Shown here piece after piece: positions 22,148-33,039 of a stretch of DNA of 64,000 nucleotides. The position numbers and the translations under genes are program-made. How positions within the stretch are numbered: the stretch's first letter is position 1; the number at the start of each line of letters is the position of its first letter. Source of the stretch: Hofstenia miamia (taxonomy: Eukaryota; Xenacoelomorpha; Acoela); NCBI GenBank assembly GCA_004352715.1, contig SCFE01000067.1:208460-272459 (forward strand). Direction: 5' to 3'. The notes beneath the pieces are model-generated. The model saw only the letters and a program-made list of their open reading frames with translations. It had not been told where the DNA came from and searched no databases.

Positions 22148-22489
22148 GGCAAAAAAAATACGCCAGATTAATTCTGTAGTTTAAGAATAAAAATCATAAA
22201 AACACTGTAAAATCCCAAAAATATAGTTGAGTTTTCATTGTAAGTGTGAGAGTGTCACTTGTTTTCATTTGTTATGGTTCTGATAATGACGATGGTTCCA
22301 GTAGTTCTAAGATGGTATCAAAGAATACAATGACATTTTTCAATTATTTTTAGAATTCTCTGGCATAATGTATTCTACAAATAAGTGTGGTAATCTAATT
22401 TTGATTTGGGAATGTATGAAGACATTTCATAACCTCTTTGCCAAAGCACTCCCACAATGTGCACTGATGATGAACAGTGCAATATAAAG
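22148..22489 (+). other. Non-coding flank with a possible piggyBac scrap
   Basis: After the hAT right target duplication the sequence is AT-rich. From about 22275 a broken plus frame reads GSDNDDGSSSSKM and then, near 22450, TDDEQCNIKF in another frame. This loosely recalls the acidic N-terminus and DEQ..FKG catalytic region of piggyBac transposases. The similarity is too weak to call a gene. Confidence 0.25.
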
Positions 22490-25400
22490 TTTACGAAATC
22501 AACATTACAAAGATAATCTAAGTTACAAATTATCAATCTTGGTTACAAATAAACTACAATATTTAAAACTTGGTTACCAATCAACATTACTCATAATCAA
22601 TTTAAGGTTAGTGCATTTAAATTTTGACTTATTGAAGTAAACTTCCTAAAATATAGATCTTCAGCATAAAAAACAGCTGGTATATTGAATGGCCTTTAGA
22701 AGAAGCTATGAAGAGAGTAGAGGAGATGCGTCTACAAGTAGAAGACTTCGTCTAACTGTTTTGTTGAACCAACTGTGCCAACAACACAAGCACTATTTGC
22801 CATTTGAATTACAAGCAACACTGATTCTTTGCATAAGGAATTCCTGAGAATAAGCTTGTGCACGCACGGATACGAGCTGCAAGCGTTTTGAGAAATTCAA
22901 AAGATTCAGATCCACAATTGCCTTGAACTGCAAAGGCCATAGGTTGAAAGTCGTAGCCAGCATCAATTAGTTAACGGTATTTATTTATCTTTGTTCGCTT
23001 AGAATCTTCTGCAGCCTTAAAGGTAGCATAATTGTTGACTCTACTTGGGGCCAGAGCATCGACTGCAGTTATATCCCAAAAAAGAACTCAACCTCGCTTC
23101 CACGGAACCAATGTCATTCCGTAAGGACGTTTGCCATCCAAACGTGACAAACCAGGTGGTTTTAATACAGAGGGCACATCAGCAGAAGTGAAAACTCGCT
23201 TAATAATGTCATTAAGCGTGTTGTGGCGAGAAAAGCGACCTGCACTCTTTTTGCATGAAAGGCCATGCCTCCCATCAGAATCAACCAATGAGCCACAAAT
23301 ACAAGTGTGAGACTCACAAACTTTACAACCAAGTCTCTGTGCAATAGCAATCCTGAGGCTTATGTTAGTAATTTTAAGACCTAGTTCAAAGAAGGGTAAG
23401 CATTTAACCATGCACATGTAATTTTTCCTTGATAAGCTGGAAGGCAGTTATTTGCTTGTGCATCAAAAGTGTCATTGAGACGACGAAGCTCTGCAGGATA
23501 AACAACCTTCATCCAGCTTTTTTGTTTAGTGGGTTGCTTGGGGGGGGGTAAGAAACCGAAATTTGATTATTCCAAAAACTGAATGCTGCCTCACCTGGAC
23601 TACTCAGTAGAAGGGGTTTTAGTCTGTATTCACTTATCGACTTTTTTGGTTCTTGATCTTCACTTTAACCAAACAAATTAGTAGAAATGCCATGGTTAGC
23701 TTTAGAGTGTTCCTCATTCTGGCTTTGAATGCTTTCTATCAAATTATCATAATGAGCAACATCTACAAGCAAGGAATATACCAGGCATTTAAAGGCAAAC
23801 TTTGAGGAAAGAAATGCTGCGGGTGCTATGAGAGCAGTGCAATGCAAACCTATACCTCCAAGTTTTGGAGGAAGTCTGGCTTGAGAAAGACTTGTGGCAT
23901 TTAAGGCAACGTTAGTACTATTTTCAAAAGTTTGAGGTATGACTCTATCATACTCAACTAACAGATCACCTTTGAGAAAACATGGAACAGTCCGCAGATA
24001 GTAAATGAGCTTTTGCATACTTAGACAATTCTTCAAAAGAAACAAAGCAGTATTAGCTTCTAGTAATAGAAGGTTGCTTGAGAGGGGCTTGAAATCAGCT
24101 GTCTTACTTTCAAGAAGTTTGTGCTGGGCATTAAGACCTATAGGGGAACCAAGAACTATAAGATCTTTTACTGCAATCACTTTGATGCCAGGACATCTAC
24201 TTTCAAAATCACTCAAAATTTTCACATGCAGCTCTGAGTTGGGATTTCCAAGAAAAATTTGTTAACATTTAGAAGGGTTCACTTCAAGACCAATGGCCCC
24301 AGAAAACTGAATGATTCTGTCTAAGTCTCTAAGGACTGTTTCTGCCTTTGTTAGCAACATTACCATCATCCATGTACCAGACATTGAGCTCACTCACCAA
24401 ACCTTCAACATTTGGATAGTATCACAAAAAAAAGGTGGGCCTTTGGGATCACCCTGCTGTGCTCCGACTTCACTAGAAATGATGGAGTCACCAAAAACCA
24501 GGGAGCTGTGCTCACCATAGTAACGTTTTGGATGGTTTTTGAGAGTAGTATCCATCATTGTTTTCCTGCTTAAGCTGTTAAAAGCATTATTATAGTCAAT
24601 TTTTAGCATGACATTGTTATTAGAAAGAGTTTTTGCTCTTAGCCCATGATGAGATACATCTATCTGGAAATGGACTCTGTTTTCCTGCTTAAGCTGTTAA
24701 AAGCATTATTATAGTCAATTTTTAGCATGACATTGTTATTAGAAAGAGTTTTTGCTGAAATGTATGATCTAACAGTGTGAACCGCAGCCTCTGCTCCTTT
24801 AGCAGTGTTGCAACCCAGCTGGATTTGACCAAATTCTCTCTTCCTTTCAGATGACACACTTCCCAGCGCACTTAGCTATAAGACGACGCAGTGTGTTTCC
24901 TACTGCTATGGGACGGTAACCTCCTGCTTTCTTTTTGAGAACAAACAAATTTGCTCCGAAAAAAACGATCTGATGAGCTTTGGAACCTTACCAGATAGAA
25001 CTACATTAACAAATTCTGTGAGAGCAACACAAAGATTGATTGCTGCTGTTACATTGTCTTCTGTAACCAGGTCTTTCAGTAATTGTGGTCTTAGTTGATC
25101 AGGTCTACCAGCTGAGCCTGAGGGAAACGACATCAAGATTTTTTTGACAAGGACTGTGCTCACTAAGTAAGATTCAAAGTCGGAAGTTGCAACCACTGGG
25201 GGACTGCTGCATTGATGCTTACTTCTCATATCTAACTATTTCATCTGTTGGCTCCGCAATACAGTTAAATGATGAAACAAGTCTTACTGCGCCTTTAATG
25301 CCGAACTCCTCTAACTTGCTTTGTACAAGTTTAGGAAGATCCAAATCCCTAAAACATTTGAATTTACGTTTGAGGAGAAAAATTTTGAAATTCAGGTAAT

Positions 25401-25990
25401 CCATAATTACTACACTTCTCAGAAAACCTTTTAACTTTTGATGTTTGTCTCCTCGTTGCTCAGAGCTGAGGCATATTTTAGGGAATGCTAGAAGAAGCGC
25501 CCAGTTCTTGATATCTTCAGGGTTGTTTGTAACATTTTTTATGAGAGATCAAAGACAACAAGCTACTTGAATTCTAGCGCTTTTGGAGACCTGCTTGATC
25601 ACGGGGATATTTGAAGAAGGAATGGTTCTTAGCTTCAAAATAATCTTGCTGGAATCAGATGAAGAGTCCATTAAGTTAAGGTCAGCTAGTTGTTAAGTCA
25701 GGCCTGTGGATGAATTACACCAGCATTGGCATCTATAATCTTCAGTGTCACGTCAAGAAGTATGATCAAGATCAGTGCACTTCACATGAAGATACCCGCA
25801 GCCATTGCACCACCTGCTTTTTCTCCTGTGCACACCACCACAAGTACTACAAAAATTTTGAACAGAATTATCTTTATTAGTAGATATTGTTGTTAATTGA
25901 GCTTGTAATAGTCCTGCTGCTGTTACAACTTCTGGTTCTGTTTTTCTTTTTGATTTTCTTTGTTGCATTTTATTTTACAATTGCCATTTT
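22490..25990 (-). pseudogene. LINE with restriction-like endonuclease, copy 2 (near full length, broken)
   Basis: The ORF starts at ATG 25968. The N-terminal zinc-binding cluster is CSTCGGVH..., WCNGCGYLHVKC near 25850-25780. Next come a leader (FRDLDLPKLVQSKLEEFG near 25330), RT finger (SGRPDQLRPQLLKDLV-like near 25100), motif A KIDYNNAFNSLSR near 24600, and motif B QQGDP near 24450. Motif C lies near 24370 (YMDDGN-equivalent). The C-terminal CCHC plus RHNTL plus PDG-type restriction endonuclease is near 23330-23090, where PDG is changed to PYG. Frameshifts are frequent. A 119-bp tandem duplication repeats motif A (24559-24637 and 24678-24756). With copy 1 it defines a family that nicks and primes reverse transcription at its target. 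Confidence 0.82.
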
Positions 25991-26098
25991 CGTCTATTCC
26001 AATTATTTCTGTTTTTTTCTTTCCTAGTTAAATATGATCTTAAATACTAAATTAAATATTTTCCAACCGTATGTATATATATATATATATATATATCA
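25991..26098. repeat. AT-rich spacer with (TA)n microsatellite
   Basis: TATATATA tract at about 26071-26096, directly before the first GGGAAAAAC motif. Confidence 0.6.
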
Positions 26099-26300
26099 AG
26101 GGAAAAACGAGAGATGTCAGTTTTCAGTAATACAAGAGTTATCTTTAATGAGCAACCTTCTGGGTATAAGCTTTCATACTACATAGCTTTGTTAGGGAAA
26201 AACCAGTGTAGTCTGTTAACATACAGAGATAAAAATATAGGCAACAATGGAAAAACAGGAGATGTCAGTTTGTTCAAAGGGAAAAAACAGACATGTCACC
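26098..26300 (+). repeat. Subterminal repeats GGGAAAAAC..GATGTCAG
   Basis: The phrase GGGAAAAACGAGAGATGTCA at 26099 recurs in variant form near 26193 (GGGAAAAACCAGTG), 26248 (GGAAAAACAGGAGATGTCAG) and 26278 (GGGAAAAAACAGACATGTCA). They lie upstream of the coding remnant at 26377 and look like the 5' end of a DNA transposon with iterated subterminal transposase sites. Inference from pattern only. Confidence 0.5.
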
Positions 26301-26376
26301 AAAAATTGTCTGATTATCTCCCTTGAAACCTATCAGAAGGCAGTATTTGGTCACATGATCACAACATTAAGGCAAG

Positions 26377-27180
26377 ATGGAGGACAGAGATAAGCATCCT
26401 GAATTGACTGACAATCCTAAAAAAGACAAAAATTAGGAAGGAAGAAAGAACGTGATCGTGACCTGTGCCTTTCAAGTTTGATTAAAATGTTTTGAGAAAA
26501 CAACCAGTGAAGAGAGACAGTTGCTTATTGACAAGTTCAATGCATGCAAAACAAAAGATGAACAAGACAGTATGCTTGCTACCCTGCTCAGCATTGAACA
26601 TGTAAAACAAAGAAGGCCAAGAAACTTGTATGATTATGCTCACACTTATTGTGTAAAAGTAGTTCGGGATGATGAAGCTAAGAGTATTCCTGTTTGTTTC
26701 AATGCTTTTCTTTCAATTTTTGGTGTCACAAAGTCTCGAATTGAAAGGTTTTGTACCAGCTGATAAGAGAGGTAAACATTTAAATCAACCACATGCCTTT
26801 AGTGATGACTATATCCAGAAGATTATTGATCACATATGCTCCTTTCGAGGAAGAAAGAGTCATTACAGTATGAATGACACAAGAAGATTGTATCTAAGTG
26901 AAGATCTTAATGTTAGAAAAATGCATGACATGTTCCTAGAGCTTTATCAAGACAACAAATGCAGCCTTGAAAGCTACAGGAAAATTTTCACAGACTGCTT
27001 CAATATAGGATTTGGATATCCTCAAAAAGATACTTGTTCATCTTGTGACAGTTTTAATGTTGAACTTCAGAAACCTGGGATATCCACTGAAGATATGGCT
27101 AACTGTATGAGGAACAAGGAACTCCATTTACATAAAGCTCAGGTTTTCAATGACAGAAAAAGTCTGGCAAAGCAATGTGC
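26377..27180 (+). pseudogene. Transposon-type gene with SHYS / DTCSSCD motifs, truncated
   Basis: The start ATG at 26377 lies in AAGATGGAGG; a shift near 26430 leads to the main frame. Landmarks are RRPRNLYDYAHTYCVKVVR near 26620, VPADKRGKHLNQPHAF near 26755, KSHYSMNDTRRLYLSEDLNV near 26855, and SYRKIFTDCFNIGFGYPQKD near 26980 followed by DTCSSCD. This matches from memory a large family of uncharacterised, transposon-associated proteins in cnidarians and insects (SHY..S...YL...L.I.KMY..Y). I do not know its catalytic class. The frame is cut at 27177-27180 by the inverted repeat of the next element. Confidence 0.6.
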
Positions 27181-27279
27181 TTTGAAGATCTCGCTAATTG
27201 ATTTTTTTGACATCTTGCTAATGCATTTTTAATTAGCACATTCAGACCTGGTTAAATGATTCACACCCAAATTTACATT
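27177..27279 (+). repeat. Left terminal inverted repeat
   Basis: Starts GTGCTTTGAAGATCTCGC and continues through AATGCATTTTTAATTAGCAC and AAATGATTCACACCC. It is inverted at 32904-33006. It begins inside the coding frame of the upstream truncated gene. Confidence 0.85.
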
Positions 27280-27732
27280 TCATTATATAATGACTAACTT
27301 TTCCTAATATACATAACATTGCATTTTGTAAAAATATACTTTGTTATAACACACATTACGCTCACCTGTATACATTACATCACATTTTGTGATTTTTCTA
27401 TTGCTGCTTATTTTTACAATCCTTTGTGGGATACGTACACATTACAAACTAATTTTCCATTACACGTAAAAACACAGGACGCAATGGCAAACCACACATA
27501 TCAAATTTTTCATAATTTTGAAAAACGTACATTGTAATCCAGAAAAACTTTCAAAAACTGCATTTATCAAAATTCATTGTAACACATTTATCATATCACG
27601 GTTTTCAACCAATAATTATTTTTCATAAATTCAAATGTATTTCCATTGGCTGGTCAATCTATATATTCACTTCATTTCTTCAGATAAAATCATTATTCTT
27701 CTTCTACACAATTTCGTCTCTCACTTTTGGCA

Positions 27733-28446
27733 ATGTCTATTGAAACACTAACATCCGGTTCACTGAGTACCTTGTTTGATGATCTATGTACAACTCCACC
27801 ACCCTCACATGGTTATAACCNNNNNNNNNNNNNNNNNNNNNNNNNNNNNNNNNNNNNNNNNNNNNNNNNNNNNNNNNNNNNNNNNNNNNNNNNNNNNNNN
27901 NNNNNNNNNNNNNNNNNNNNNNNNNNNNNNNNNNNNNNNNNNNNNNNNNNNNNNNNNNNNNNNNNNNNNNNNNNNNNNNNNNNNNNNNNNNNNNNNNNNN
28001 NNNNNNNNNNNNNNNNNNNNNNNNNNNNNNNNNNNNNNNNNNNNNNNNNNNNNNNNNNNNNNNNNNNNNNNNNNNNNNNNNNNNNNNNNNNNNNNNNNNN
28101 NNNNNNNNNNNNNNNNNNNNNNNGCTTAAACAATGTCAACTCCCAGCCGCTACTATCATCACACACTTTTTCAAATGCATGCCCTGCTAGCGAACTTCCG
28201 AAAAAACAATGGTTTACAATCGAAGATGCTGTTCAGCTGAATATGAGATATGGTATCGCAGTAAAGATTAAACTCAGCAATGGGGTTTATTATTTTCTTC
28301 CTAGACGTTATGTTAACGCGATCAGTGAAAATTGCAAGACTTTGGTAAATAAAAAACTTTTCTGCAACGATGATATGGAAACTTCGTCTGGTGGTGGTAA
28401 TAATGTAAATTGGATTGTATTGGAGTTTAGCAAAATAAAAATATAG
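27733..28446 (+). CDS. Unrecognised protein of the TIR element (interrupted by N gap)
   Basis: ATG at 27733 (MSIETLTSG) lies 70 bp after a TATA-like CTATATATT at 27659. The frame enters the gap 27821-28123 and is open on the far side to TAG at 28446, with AATAAA-like signals near 28490. Visible C-terminal landmarks are WFTIEDAVQLNMRYGIAVKI and GVYYFLPRRYVNAI. This recalls, weakly, small proteins with an OB-like or YFLP.R pattern found in mobile elements; I cannot assign a function. Whether the frame is continuous across the gap is unknown. It shows no internal stop in the readable parts, unlike the neighbouring transposons. Confidence 0.6.
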   Translation: MSIETLTSGSLSTLFDDLCTTPPPSHGYNXXXXXXXXXXXXXXXXXXXXXXXXXXXXXXXXXXXXXXXXXXXXXXXXXXXXXXXXXXXXXXXXXXXXXXXXXXXXXXXXXXXXXXXXXXXXXXXXXXXXXXLNNVNSQPLLSSHTFSNACPASELPKKQWFTIEDAVQLNMRYGIAVKIKLSNGVYYFLPRRYVNAISENCKTLVNKKLFCNDDMETSSGGGNNVNWIVLEFSKIKI

Positions 28447-28605
28447 CTTTTGTTTTCATCGTTGCTTTTTCCTCATGTAACACTATTTTAATAAAATATT
28501 ATACTAATAAAAAATTATCAATTACAAAAGACTTTACAAGTCTTCATTTATACATAAAACATGGTAATAAATAAATCAGAGTTTAAGAAAAATAGTAAAA
28601 ATAAT

Positions 28606-29110
28606 TCATCTGCTCTGTATTTCACTATATGGTAAAGGCTTTACAACGAATTTCTTAAATTTACATTTACTAGTAATATCAACAAATATACCACAAGTCT
28701 TCATTCGGTGTACAAATCTGTAATAGTCTTTTATACATTCGATGGAATCCAACGTGTTCTGCGGGTATCGATATCCAAAATTTAATAAATTCGCTACTGG
28801 CTGGGAGATTATACAACTAAGAAATTCACAGTTCATAGCATCACATCCCCAAAACACCATGTTCTTTCGAGTTGATAGATTTAGTGAAGTGATGAATTCA
28901 ATCATTTGTTCACTTGTGAGGTTTCCCTCTGTAAATGGGATATGGTGAAAGTTACACTCGTACCAGTTAAAAGATTTTTGTATATGACATGGGAGATGAT
29001 CAAACACTTCTTTTGAATGGCGTACTGTTAGAATATAAAGTTTTTCGTCGATTAAAATCAACACCTCCTTGATATAATAAATACTATTGTATGCTGACCC
29101 ACGTACTTTG
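28606..29110 (-). CDS. Unrecognised protein of the TIR element, about 165 codons
   Basis: The minus-strand frame is open from about 29110, where it follows a stop and may start by splicing, to the stop at 28606. No ATG begins the frame, so an upstream exon is likely. Landmarks are RGSAYNSIYYIKEVLILIDE, HLPCHIQKSFNWYECNFHH, MVFWGCDAMNCEFLSCIISQ, VANLLNFGYRYPQNT and FVHRMKTCGIFVDI. Six Cys are spread without an obvious metal motif. No signal peptide or membrane segment. I do not recognise the family. It is transcribed convergently with the frame at 27733. Confidence 0.55.
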
Positions 29111-29842
29111 AATAATACATTTTAACTCTTCATGACTCTGAACAAAAATGGGTAAACCACTCAGCTAGAAAGCTTGTGAGCAAATGAATATATTTTTGTT
29201 TTATAATTAAATGTTTGATATACACCCATCTCCAATTGATGAGAAAAAATAGTAATATTCCTCTAGTCTCATCAGGACTATTTGGCTTACAAATAAGAGT
29301 TGAACATGGTCATATGCGTTTGGTCTAATAATGTCAAATTGTTATAAAATATTTATTTACTAAATTTTTTTGTTTAAATCAATTTTTAAAATTTAATGGA
29401 AATTAAGTTTTTACTCTTTAAAAAATTTTTTATAATCCGAATTCTCATTTTACATTTTTGAAAAAACCACGTGAAATCAAATTCCAACCAGCATTGTTTT
29501 TAGGGTAAGAAATTTTCTTATTTCGTTTGCCTTTGCTTCAACAACAACCAGTGTTTGTTAACAGATAAAAATAGAAATCAGTTTTTACATATATTTTGTT
29601 CTTATTTTCTAATAACGAGTCTTAGCTGTTAACACATGCTAATTTAAAACTGATTAGTTATACATATTTGATATTGTTTTAGCTTGATTTAATCAACTAA
29701 TTTATCCACTAACTACGATAATTTTAGACAAAGTATTTAAGACATGTGTTTATTTATGTTCAACAACACTCATGTTTAATTAATTATATCATGTAAATAC
29801 TAGTACATGCTGTTTATAAAAATATAAAATAACTGTATACAT
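29111..29842. other. AT-rich spacer within the TIR element
   Basis: No frame or motif of note. It presumably holds the promoter or first exon of the minus-strand gene at 28606-29110. Confidence 0.4.
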
Positions 29843-30259
29843 TTATTCACAGGTTAATATAAAATACTCTAACAAATGTCCATGTTTTATTGGGATTTTT
29901 ACAGATTTGATTTCTTTGTCATCTATCAAACAAAATATTTGCTGAATTACAATGTCTATTAGAAACCCATCTGCATCGAGTCTATCTATATAATTTTTTA
30001 AAATTTGTGCTGTGGCAGATGTATGTGGAAGATTCTCTCCACACGTTGCAAAGTTTGAGGTGTCCGCATCTATATGAAGATCTAAGCCACAACATGTATC
30101 ACATGTACACTGACCTTCCGATGGATGGAACAATATGTGTAGACTTTTATTATCGCCATCTGCGAGATTTATTAATTTATCAACATTCTTCAAAACACAC
30201 ATCTTGTGCTCAGTGTTAGACAGGATTTGAATAGCAGTGTTGAATGTAGTTGATGACAT
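29843..30259 (-). CDS. Unrecognised Cys-containing protein of the TIR element
   Basis: ATG at 30259 (MSSTTFNTAIQIL); stop at 29843; 138 residues. A cluster QCTCDTCCGLDLHIDADT sits near residue 60. The C-terminal half has ILKNYIDRLDADGFLIDIVI and VKIPIKHGHLLEYFILTCE. The Cys cluster C-x-C-x2-C-C could bind metal, but there is no matching pattern I know. Intact, with no internal stop. Function unknown; co-residence with the other frames suggests a role in the element. Confidence 0.55.
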   Translation of the reverse strand: MSSTTFNTAIQILSNTEHKMCVLKNVDKLINLADGDNKSLHILFHPSEGQCTCDTCCGLDLHIDADTSNFATCGENLPHTSATAQILKNYIDRLDADGFLIDIVIQQIFCLIDDKEIKSVKIPIKHGHLLEYFILTCE

Positions 30260-30599
30260 CTCCAAAAACAGATATTGTGAATACCTGCTTAAAAATTTTT
30301 TAGATTTATATAGACCCGTGAAACTTCTGATAGGTTAATTTATAATGTCTATATATGGGGATAATGTCTATATATGGTAATAATATTAGTAACACCATAC
30401 AAGGGTTTATTCCATATTCAAAAATTTTGAAAAAATGTTTACAAAACTCAGACAAAGACATTTAAATTTTCGAGCATGTTAAATTTATATTTTAAAAAAT
30501 CGAGCGCAAACTCGTTTTGCAAAAGCGCCCTGGTATTGTCAATCATTCTGAAAATTTGACAGTTTAAAAGCTTTTTTCGAATTAAACTCCACCTGCTTT

Positions 30600-30780
30600 C
30601 AAGAATAGCCAACTTGTTAAAAGCCACAGCCCCATAAAACTAATAGAAATTTATTTAATTTTATGACTCACATAATTCCTAGTGAGAATAAGTAATAAGA
30701 TTCCACCAACTTGTTAAAAAGCCGCCCCTCATAAATTATTAATTTTATGACTCCCTAATTGGGTATCATCGCTTTGGATT
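30600..30780. repeat. Imperfect direct repeat of about 90 bp
   Basis: CCAACTTGTTAAAAGCC followed by CCCATAAA and TAATTTTATGACTC occurs at about 30608-30670, and again at 30705-30760 (CCAACTTGTTAAAAAGCC, CTCATAAA, TAATTTTATGACTC). It lies just upstream of the exon at 30881 and may be regulatory. Meaning unknown. Confidence 0.5.
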
Positions 30781-30880
30781 CAACCAATTAGCTTCGACCC
30801 TGGATTAGCAACCTAAATTAATCATTCTACACTCTGATTTTAGCATTACCAGTCGACTTCTAAATTTACTCCATTTAAAA

Positions 30881-30993
30881 ATGAACTCAATGAATGTATG
30901 TGACTTCCTTATGGGATGGAATGCCCAATACGAATCCATAATCAACGAGAAACTTTACAAAGATCCCTTAGACATATCTTTTGACTTGACAAT
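30881..30993 (+). CDS. First coding exon of an unrecognised gene in the TIR element
   Basis: ATG 30881 opens a 113-nt frame (MNSMNVCDFLMGWNAQYESI and 17 more residues) ending in a strong splice donor, ATgtaagtt, at 30994. A CCAAT-like element lies about 70 bp upstream. The rest of the gene would lie across the 1,000-N gap at 31367-32366 or beyond, so nothing can be said about its product. The donor and clean frame are seen; the gene itself is inferred. Confidence 0.45.
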
Positions 30994-30999
30994 GTAAGT

Positions 31000-32903
31000 T
31001 AATATTTGCTATATATATATATCTTGTTTTTTCACCGTCAATGGGAAAATATATATTATTCATCTAAGAAATTAAGTTTTTACTCTGTTATAATATTTTT
31101 TCACAGTGTGTATAAAACTGAATCTGAAATTTCATTTGATAAAAACAAATGAGTTGTGTTTTCTATTTATCTAAAAACAAATATTGTATATTATTAATCA
31201 ATATTTTTTTATGTTATGAATTATATTTTAATCTAAAAACCTTTACAAAAGTGACTCAGAAATTAGCTTCCATGAAACCATGTAAGACATTCATTTGTAA
31301 AATATATTATCTAAGAACTTTTATAATACAAGTCGTTATAATCAGGGCCCGGATAATAGTTTTAACNNNNNNNNNNNNNNNNNNNNNNNNNNNNNNNNNN
31401 NNNNNNNNNNNNNNNNNNNNNNNNNNNNNNNNNNNNNNNNNNNNNNNNNNNNNNNNNNNNNNNNNNNNNNNNNNNNNNNNNNNNNNNNNNNNNNNNNNNN
31501 NNNNNNNNNNNNNNNNNNNNNNNNNNNNNNNNNNNNNNNNNNNNNNNNNNNNNNNNNNNNNNNNNNNNNNNNNNNNNNNNNNNNNNNNNNNNNNNNNNNN
31601 NNNNNNNNNNNNNNNNNNNNNNNNNNNNNNNNNNNNNNNNNNNNNNNNNNNNNNNNNNNNNNNNNNNNNNNNNNNNNNNNNNNNNNNNNNNNNNNNNNNN
31701 NNNNNNNNNNNNNNNNNNNNNNNNNNNNNNNNNNNNNNNNNNNNNNNNNNNNNNNNNNNNNNNNNNNNNNNNNNNNNNNNNNNNNNNNNNNNNNNNNNNN
31801 NNNNNNNNNNNNNNNNNNNNNNNNNNNNNNNNNNNNNNNNNNNNNNNNNNNNNNNNNNNNNNNNNNNNNNNNNNNNNNNNNNNNNNNNNNNNNNNNNNNN
31901 NNNNNNNNNNNNNNNNNNNNNNNNNNNNNNNNNNNNNNNNNNNNNNNNNNNNNNNNNNNNNNNNNNNNNNNNNNNNNNNNNNNNNNNNNNNNNNNNNNNN
32001 NNNNNNNNNNNNNNNNNNNNNNNNNNNNNNNNNNNNNNNNNNNNNNNNNNNNNNNNNNNNNNNNNNNNNNNNNNNNNNNNNNNNNNNNNNNNNNNNNNNN
32101 NNNNNNNNNNNNNNNNNNNNNNNNNNNNNNNNNNNNNNNNNNNNNNNNNNNNNNNNNNNNNNNNNNNNNNNNNNNNNNNNNNNNNNNNNNNNNNNNNNNN
32201 NNNNNNNNNNNNNNNNNNNNNNNNNNNNNNNNNNNNNNNNNNNNNNNNNNNNNNNNNNNNNNNNNNNNNNNNNNNNNNNNNNNNNNNNNNNNNNNNNNNN
32301 NNNNNNNNNNNNNNNNNNNNNNNNNNNNNNNNNNNNNNNNNNNNNNNNNNNNNNNNNNNNNNNNNNATATATATGTGTTTTGTGTTATTTTTAAAAATGT
32401 GAGGTTTACCATGCCCATTTGAATATTCTAGTTTTTATTTTTGAAAATGATTTTTAAAACGTTATTTTTTATTGTCTTCTTTCTGACGGTGTTATTATAC
32501 ATTAAACTGTTGTAATCCCCTTTGTTTAAAACTTACGAATGCGTTATCGAAGAATAGTTTTGAATAGCGAAATTGAATATTTTTACTTGTATATAAAATT
32601 TGTTTTACCTATTTACGAGTCATTGTATTTTTAACATTAATTGTTATATTGAAATGCAATCTCTTTTTGTTTAACTAAAAATGTCTAATTTCTTCTACAT
32701 GTATTATCTTCAAATAGTTTGTTTTCCCGAAAACAAATTAAACACAGTTCATGTAAGCAATCAAAATATGGAAAATTGATGGCATTGACGAAAACGAAAA
32801 TGTGTGATAACAAGGAATATTAACAAATTGTAATGTGTGCAAAAACATGAAATGTAACAAAATTAGTCATTACAAACAATAAACCGAAAAATTATATCAA
32901 AAC
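31000..32903. other. AT-rich sequence with 1,000-N gap
   Basis: Readable parts (31000-31366 and 32367-32903) are AT-rich without domain similarity. The open frames here are mostly N. The gap 31367-32366 is exactly 1,000 N, probably an arbitrary placeholder. Confidence 0.6.
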
Positions 32904-33006
32904 AATGTAAATTTGGGCGTGAATCATTTAAGCAGGTCCAAATGTGCTAATTAAAAATGCATTAGTGAGGTGTCAAAAAAATCAATTAGCGAGATCTTCA
33001 AAGCAC
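32904..33006 (-). repeat. Right terminal inverted repeat
   Basis: Inverse of 27177-27279. It ends GCGAGATCTTCAAAGCAC at 33006. Confidence 0.85.
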
Positions 33007-33039
33007 TTAGCGCCAAGTATCAATTAGATGACTCAACAC

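Larger units (their letters stand above)
27177..33006. mobile_element. About 5.8-kb element with ~100-bp terminal inverted repeats and unrecognised genes
   Basis: The ends are long inverted repeats: left 27177-27279 and right 32904-33006, beginning GTGCTTTGAAGATCTCGC and about 90 percent identical by eye. Inside lie at least four reading frames on both strands (27733-28446 plus, 29110-28606 minus, 30259-29843 minus, 30881-30993 plus with splice donor), a layout unlike a single-transposase element. Subterminal sequence repeats ATTAC or CATTACA many times. Two N gaps hide about 1.3 kb. No polymerase, integrase or capsid hallmark is visible. It may be a large DNA transposon or a virus-derived element. 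A clear target duplication was not found. Confidence 0.65.

Noticed and set aside
31149-32418. Open frames of 417 and 358 codons
   Set aside because: They consist almost wholly of N.
27177-33006. Maverick/Polinton assignment
   Set aside because: No family-B polymerase, retroviral-like integrase, ATPase or protease is visible, and the element is short for that class. The gaps leave it open but unsupported.
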